Part shown: positions 6,863-10,243 of the stretch, one piece after another
How positions within the stretch are numbered: the first letter of the stretch is position 1
Layout of the letters: each line of letters begins with the position of its first letter
Origin: Bacteroidota bacterium
GTDB taxonomy: Bacteria; Bacteroidota; Bacteroidia; Bacteroidales; Lentimicrobiaceae
Assembly: GCA_023428585.1 (NCBI GenBank)
Contig: JAEYXG010000217.1
Coordinates: forward strand, 1 to 10,243
Length of the DNA: 10,243 nt
Direction: 5' to 3'
Made by a program: the position numbers and the translations under genes
Notes under the pieces: generated by a model
The model's database searches: none
Told to the model about the DNA's origin: nothing
The model's input: the letters and a program-made list of their open reading frames with translations, nothing else

Positions 6863-7609
6863 TTAATCAGTGATATAGAAATCAGCGCCGGGGGATAATG
6901 AATACGTGAATTTTTTAATGTTGCATGTCTCTCTTAATGGGAGTGATATTCCTGCTTTTATAAGCAGATATCCATTCTCATCAACATTGGTAACGAATTC
7001 AGCAAATGATGCCAGTAGATTTTCGTGATTTTGATAAACATCCAGATGGTCAGCATCTGTTGATGTAATAACAGCTAGCCGGGGGTGTAGCTTAAGAAAG
7101 GAGCGGTCAAATTCATCAGCCTCTGCAACCATACAATCACTTGAATGATTTAAGAGTAAATTACTATTATAATTTTTGGCAATTCCTCCCAGAAAAGCGG
7201 TACAACCTATCCTGGAAGAATACAATATATGTGCCAGCATTGTTGAAACAGTCGTTTTGCCATGTGTTCCGGCCACAGCAAGTGTTGAATGATTCTCTGT
7301 TATCAATTCGAGTAACTGCGACCTTTTCATTATTGATATTCCAAGCTTCTGAGCCTCCTTTAGTTCATTAAGATCTTTAGGAATTGCCGGTGTGTAGATT
7401 ATCAATTCGATGTCTTTGGTTATGATATCAGGTTTATCCTCAAAGTGAATGGGAATTCCTTCTTTTTCAAGTTCCTCAGTTAGTGCGGTGGGTGTTTTAT
7501 CATATCCGGTAATCTTTACTTTTGCCGAATTCAGGTAACGTGCGAGAGCACTCATGCCAATGCCTCCAATACCAAGAAAGTGAATTCTATGTAACGTTTC
7601 CGGTTTCAT
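6863..7609 (-). CDS. murC: MurC N-terminal fragment (UDP-binding and first part of ATPase domain)
   Basis: This 248-residue piece would be the product if translation stops at the internal TAA. It holds the Rossmann-like UDP-MurNAc domain with HFLGIGGIGMSALA (10-23), the ATP P-loop GTHGKTT (114-120), EADEFDRSFL (163-172) and STDADHLDVY (183-192). It ends inside the central ATPase domain, before the residues that complete the active site, and lacks the whole C-terminal domain that closes over the ligands. On its own it is unlikely to be a working ligase. Its ATG overlaps the murG stop by four bases (ATGA), a classic coupling arrangement. A longer reading from 7639 is possible but would add ten residues inside murG without support. 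Confidence 0.75.
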   Translation of the reverse strand: MKPETLHRIHFLGIGGIGMSALARYLNSAKVKITGYDKTPTALTEELEKEGIPIHFEDKPDIITKDIELIIYTPAIPKDLNELKEAQKLGISIMKRSQLLELITENHSTLAVAGTHGKTTVSTMLAHILYSSRIGCTAFLGGIAKNYNSNLLLNHSSDCMVAEADEFDRSFLKLHPRLAVITSTDADHLDVYQNHENLLASFAEFVTNVDENGYLLIKAGISLPLRETCNIKKFTYSLSPGADFYITD

Positions 7610-8733
7610 GATTTTATTGCATTTTTTGTATTGGCACAATTAATAACTATCTGAGCGATCTCTTCTGCTGCGTTGGTGAAGCCAAGTTTAGAAATGTTGG
7701 CTGACAGCTTTTCTTGTTGCGTTTTATCGGAAGATAGCCGGATTGCCGTCTCAACAAGGTTTGCACTTGCTGCTTCATCAGCAATCATTATAGCTGCATC
7801 GGATGAAACAAGTGCCATGGCATTTCGTGTTTGATGGTCTTCAGCTACATTTGGTGAAGGAACAAGAATTGATGGCAATGACCTAACACAAAGTTCCGAT
7901 ATGGCAATAGCACCGGCTCTTGAGATAACAATATCTGCAGCTGAATAGGCAATATCCATATTATTGATGAAGGCCATAGGGATAATTCCCTTTGCATTAT
8001 GTTTCCTCACTGATTCAAAAGCGATTTCGTAGAATAGTTTGCCGGTTTGCCAAATTACCTGCACACCTGCCTTATTAAATTCAGTTATTCCTGCTTCAAT
8101 GCTTTTATTCAATGTTAGTGCACCCAAGCTTCCTCCAACTGAAAGTACAACCGGTTTATCGGGATCAAGATTAAAGTGCTTGATTGCATCTTCTTTTGAG
8201 CAATTACTGCCAGCGATTTCCTTTCTAACAGGATTACCGGTAATTATTAACTTTTCTTTTGGGAAGAACTTCTCCATTCCTTGATATGCAACACAAATAA
8301 AGTTTGCTTTATTGGCTAAAAGCTTATTTGTAATACCGGGATATGAATTTTGCTCCTGTAGAATTGTAGGAATCCCCAGGCTAGCAGCTGCCCTGAGTGT
8401 AGGTCCGCTTGCATATCCGCCAACGCCAACAACAACATGTGGTTTAAATTCCTTGATAATTTTTCGGGCATTGAAAGTGCTATGAATCAGTTTTATTGGG
8501 AAAGTAAGGTTCTTTAGTGTAAGACTTCTTTGGAGTCCACTGATCCACAATCCTTTTATAGGATAGCCGGCAGCAGGGACTTTATCCATTTCCATTCTTC
8601 CAAGAGCACCAACAAAAAGTATTTCAATATCTGGTTGCAGTATCTTGAGTGCGTCGGCAATGGCTATTGCCGGGAAAATATGCCCTCCGGTACCTCCGCC
8701 ACTAATAATGATTTTCAATTTAGATACTGACAT
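7606..8733 (-). CDS. murG: Lipid II synthase, UDP-GlcNAc:undecaprenyl-PP-MurNAc-pentapeptide transferase
   Basis: Peripheral membrane GT-B glycosyltransferase (family GT28) that transfers GlcNAc from UDP-GlcNAc to lipid I, giving lipid II on the cytoplasmic face. The 375-residue protein has all family landmarks: GGGTGGHIFPA (12-22), GGYASGP (105-111), EQNSYPGITNK (127-137), TGNPVR (165-170), GGSLGA (200-205), QTGK (229-232), SRAGAIAISEL (271-281) and PNVAEDHQTRNA (294-305); the last group binds the UDP-sugar. The start ATG lies 14 bp inside the end of ftsW, and no later start would keep the conserved N-terminus. Its own stop overlaps the murC ATG as ATGA. These overlaps point to translational coupling through ftsW-murG-murC. 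Confidence 0.98.
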   Translation of the reverse strand: MSVSKLKIIISGGGTGGHIFPAIAIADALKILQPDIEILFVGALGRMEMDKVPAAGYPIKGLWISGLQRSLTLKNLTFPIKLIHSTFNARKIIKEFKPHVVVGVGGYASGPTLRAAASLGIPTILQEQNSYPGITNKLLANKANFICVAYQGMEKFFPKEKLIITGNPVRKEIAGSNCSKEDAIKHFNLDPDKPVVLSVGGSLGALTLNKSIEAGITEFNKAGVQVIWQTGKLFYEIAFESVRKHNAKGIIPMAFINNMDIAYSAADIVISRAGAIAISELCVRSLPSILVPSPNVAEDHQTRNAMALVSSDAAIMIADEAASANLVETAIRLSSDKTQQEKLSANISKLGFTNAAEEIAQIVINCANTKNAIKS

Positions 8734-9895
8734 TGGCTTCTGTTTTTAATTCATCCGGGTTAGCATCATTCGATGCCTCGATTTCTCTGCTCACACTTAA
8801 AATTATACCTATTGAAATACTGGTAAACCAAATTGAAGTTCCACCCATACTTATTAGGGGTAGGGTTTGTCCGGTAACCGGAAGTAAATTCACAGCGACC
8901 ATCATATTGGTCATAGCCTGAAATACCAGACTAAAAGCCACGCCAAAAGTGAGAAAGGCCGCAAAGTTTCGTTGACTTTTAATTACAATTTTTATAGCCC
9001 TGAACAGCAATATGAGGTAAAGCAGAACAACAAGGATGCCACCTAAAAGTCCGAATTCTTCTATTATGATAGCAAAGATAAAGTCGGAATAGGGGTGAGG
9101 CAGGAAGTTCTTTTGAACAGAGTTGCCAGGCATTTTGCCAAATATACCCCCACTTGCTATGGCTATCTTGGCTTGTTCAACCTGGTAATTCGCCTCGCTG
9201 TCGCCACTTGTAAAACTTTCAATTCTGGTTTGCCATGTGCCAAAACGCCCACCAAGTTTTGGAGAATTCGTGGCTATTAGTATCAAGAGCGCAAAAGAAA
9301 CAATTCCAACAAGCACCAGGAGCAGGATATATTTAATCCTGATTCTGCCAACAAACATAAGAACCAAACAGGTGGTGAAGATCATGGCAGCTGTGGAAAA
9401 ATTGGAAGGTAGAATTAAAATTGTAATTCCAACCACCGGAGCCATAATTGAAATAAATCCCTTTTTCAGATCTTGTATGTTTTCCTGCTTTTTTGAAAGT
9501 AATCGTGCAACATATATTATAAGGGCCAGCTTCGCCAGATCAGATGGTTGAAATGTGATGTTTATTAGCGGAAGGGTATACCATCTGCTTGCTTCATTTA
9601 GATTAGTGCCAAAAAAGTAAGTAAATAGCAGTAATGGAACACTTAAGTAAATTGCCAATTGTGATATGCGGGCATAGTACTTGTAAGGAATCAGATGAGC
9701 AAGATACATCAGGAATAGCCCCAAAACCAATATGCCGAAATGTTTAATAAGGTAATATTCAGTGTTGCCCGACTGGTACTTGTAAGCTAGAGTGCCGGTT
9801 GAGCTGTATACCGCCAGAACTGAGAATATGGATAGAATAGCCACTACTACCCATATTACCCTATCACCTTTTATATTTTTCAGTATTGAGCTCAT
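8720..9895 (-). CDS. ftsW: Septal peptidoglycan glycosyltransferase FtsW (SEDS family)
   Basis: Polytopic inner-membrane protein that polymerises lipid II into glycan strands at the division site, working with the transpeptidase FtsI. The 391 residues are mostly hydrophobic, consistent with about ten membrane segments. SEDS signatures present are RWYTLPLINITFQPSDLAKL (104-123), YQVEQAKIAIASGGIFG (237-253), SVQKNFLPHPYSDFIFAI (259-276) and GQTLPLISMGGTS (342-354). Asp271 in SDFIFA corresponds to the essential catalytic aspartate of the family. RodA is the alternative, but the position between murD and murG makes FtsW the firm choice. murD ends 9 bp upstream. No Shine-Dalgarno is seen. The short hydrophilic C-terminus (about 370-391) overlaps murG in its final codons. 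Confidence 0.97.
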   Translation of the reverse strand: MSSILKNIKGDRVIWVVVAILSIFSVLAVYSSTGTLAYKYQSGNTEYYLIKHFGILVLGLFLMYLAHLIPYKYYARISQLAIYLSVPLLLFTYFFGTNLNEASRWYTLPLINITFQPSDLAKLALIIYVARLLSKKQENIQDLKKGFISIMAPVVGITILILPSNFSTAAMIFTTCLVLMFVGRIRIKYILLLVLVGIVSFALLILIATNSPKLGGRFGTWQTRIESFTSGDSEANYQVEQAKIAIASGGIFGKMPGNSVQKNFLPHPYSDFIFAIIIEEFGLLGGILVVLLYLILLFRAIKIVIKSQRNFAAFLTFGVAFSLVFQAMTNMMVAVNLLPVTGQTLPLISMGGTSIWFTSISIGIILSVSREIEASNDANPDELKTEANVSI

Positions 9896-9904
9896 TTTTA
9901 GAAT

Positions 9905-10243
9905 TTATAGACCTAGTACAGCTTGTTTGAATTTATTACCCCTATCCTCATAATTTTCAAAAAGATCAAAGCTGGCACATGCTGGAGACATTAAAACCTG
10001 ATCACCTTTAATTGCGATTGAATAGGCTGTGTTAACCGCTTCTTCCATAGATGATGATTCGTATATTTCAGGGATTGCATTTCTGAAAGCGTCAATGATT
10101 TTGGTATTATCAATACCGATACAAATGATTGCCTTCACCTTATCTTTAACCAATTGAAGTATTTTGGAATAATCATTTCCTTTGTCGATTCCACCGGCGA
10201 TCCAAAGTACTGGTTTGTTGGCTGATTCCATAGCATACCATAC
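9905..10243 (-). CDS. murD: UDP-N-acetylmuramoyl-L-alanine--D-glutamate ligase, C-terminal part
   Basis: Cytoplasmic ATP-dependent ligase that adds D-glutamate to UDP-MurNAc-L-Ala, the step after MurC. Only the C-terminal domain is in the window. The frame stays open to the right edge, reading VWYA before the Met at 10231, so that Met is internal and not the start. Typical MurD motifs of this phylum are WYAMES, VLWIAGGIDKGNDY and the C-terminal MSPACASFDLFENYEDRG followed by NKFKQAV; the SPACASFD segment helps form the ligand pocket. The TAA at 9907-9905 is 9 bp before ftsW. Upstream genes of the dcw cluster (mraY, murE and so on) would be expected beyond the edge. Confidence 0.96.
   Translation of the reverse strand, partial: VWYAMESANKPVLWIAGGIDKGNDYSKILQLVKDKVKAIICIGIDNTKIIDAFRNAIPEIYESSSMEEAVNTAYSIAIKGDQVLMSPACASFDLFENYEDRGNKFKQAVLGL

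Larger units (their letters stand above)
6254..7609 (-). pseudogene. murC: UDP-N-acetylmuramate--L-alanine ligase, interrupted by an in-frame TAA
   Basis: MurC adds L-alanine to UDP-MurNAc with ATP, the first step of the peptide stem of peptidoglycan, in the cytoplasm. The locus is one continuous frame of 451 codons, normal family length, except that codon 249 is TAA (complement of 6863-6865). The reading is ...GADFYITD-stop-ILREGRYQFNL-HTPDS..., and translation past the stop is plainly MurC-like, so no sequence is missing and no frameshift is involved. One base change from a sense codon (for example TTA, AAA, CAA or GAA) would explain it. Every other catalytic motif is intact. The start at 7609 is set by the ATGA overlap with the murG stop, followed by MKPETLHRIHFLGIGG. 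Other genes here end in TAA, so a reassigned TAA codon is excluded. Real mutation, sequence error or readthrough remain open. Confidence 0.85.

Noticed and set aside
6863..6865. Reassigned TAA codon or alternative genetic code
   Set aside because: rpsI, rpsB, tsf, murD, ftsW, ftsQ, ftsZ and yqeY all end at TAA in the expected place.
9237..9551. 104-codon open frame on the + strand inside ftsW
   Set aside because: Antisense to conserved SEDS membrane segments; no supporting features.

Overview
The window looks like chromosomal core DNA from a member of the Bacteroidota (Bacteroidetes), probably an environmental Bacteroidales or Marinilabiliales relative. Three things point there. The gene order rpsI-rpsB-tsf next to a dcw cluster ordered murD-ftsW-murG-murC-ftsQ-ftsA-ftsZ-yqeY is typical. 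The protein signatures of MurD, MurG, FtsQ and FtsZ match that phylum. Almost no gene has a Shine-Dalgarno sequence. The DNA is A+T-rich by eye, and I see no insertion sequence, tRNA, rRNA, CRISPR array or phage gene.

Layout. Positions 1-26 (+) hold the last codons of rpsI. Positions 27-143 are a spacer that can fold into three consecutive hairpins. rpsB (144-1052) and tsf (1082-1918) follow on the + strand. A symmetric, probably bidirectional terminator (1969-2001) separates them from a convergent minus-strand operon. In transcription order that operon is murD (3' part, running off the right edge), ftsW, murG, murC, ftsQ, ftsA, ftsZ and yqeY. Genes are packed with overlaps or short gaps: 9 bp murD-ftsW, 14-bp overlap ftsW-murG, 4-bp ATGA overlap murG-murC, 39 bp murC-ftsQ, 8 bp ftsQ-ftsA, 87 bp ftsA-ftsZ, 1 bp ftsZ-yqeY. 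No gene-free stretch exceeds 300 bp; the longest is 144 bp, between tsf and yqeY.

How the genes work together. MurC and MurD add L-Ala and D-Glu to UDP-MurNAc in the cytoplasm. MurG makes lipid II at the inner face of the membrane. FtsW polymerises lipid II at the septum. FtsZ forms the division ring, FtsA ties it to the membrane, and FtsQ links the ring to the periplasmic synthesis machinery. The + strand genes supply ribosomal proteins S9 and S2 and elongation factor Ts.

The main anomaly is in murC. The reading frame is intact from end to end except for one in-frame TAA (complement of 6863-6865) inside the ATPase domain. Because murC is normally essential, this is a sequencing or assembly error, a real nonsense mutation in part of a population, or readthrough. 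The second item worth attention is the structured rpsI-rpsB spacer, a candidate ribosomal-protein leader. Otherwise this is an ordinary housekeeping region, and I found no convincing novel multi-gene system.
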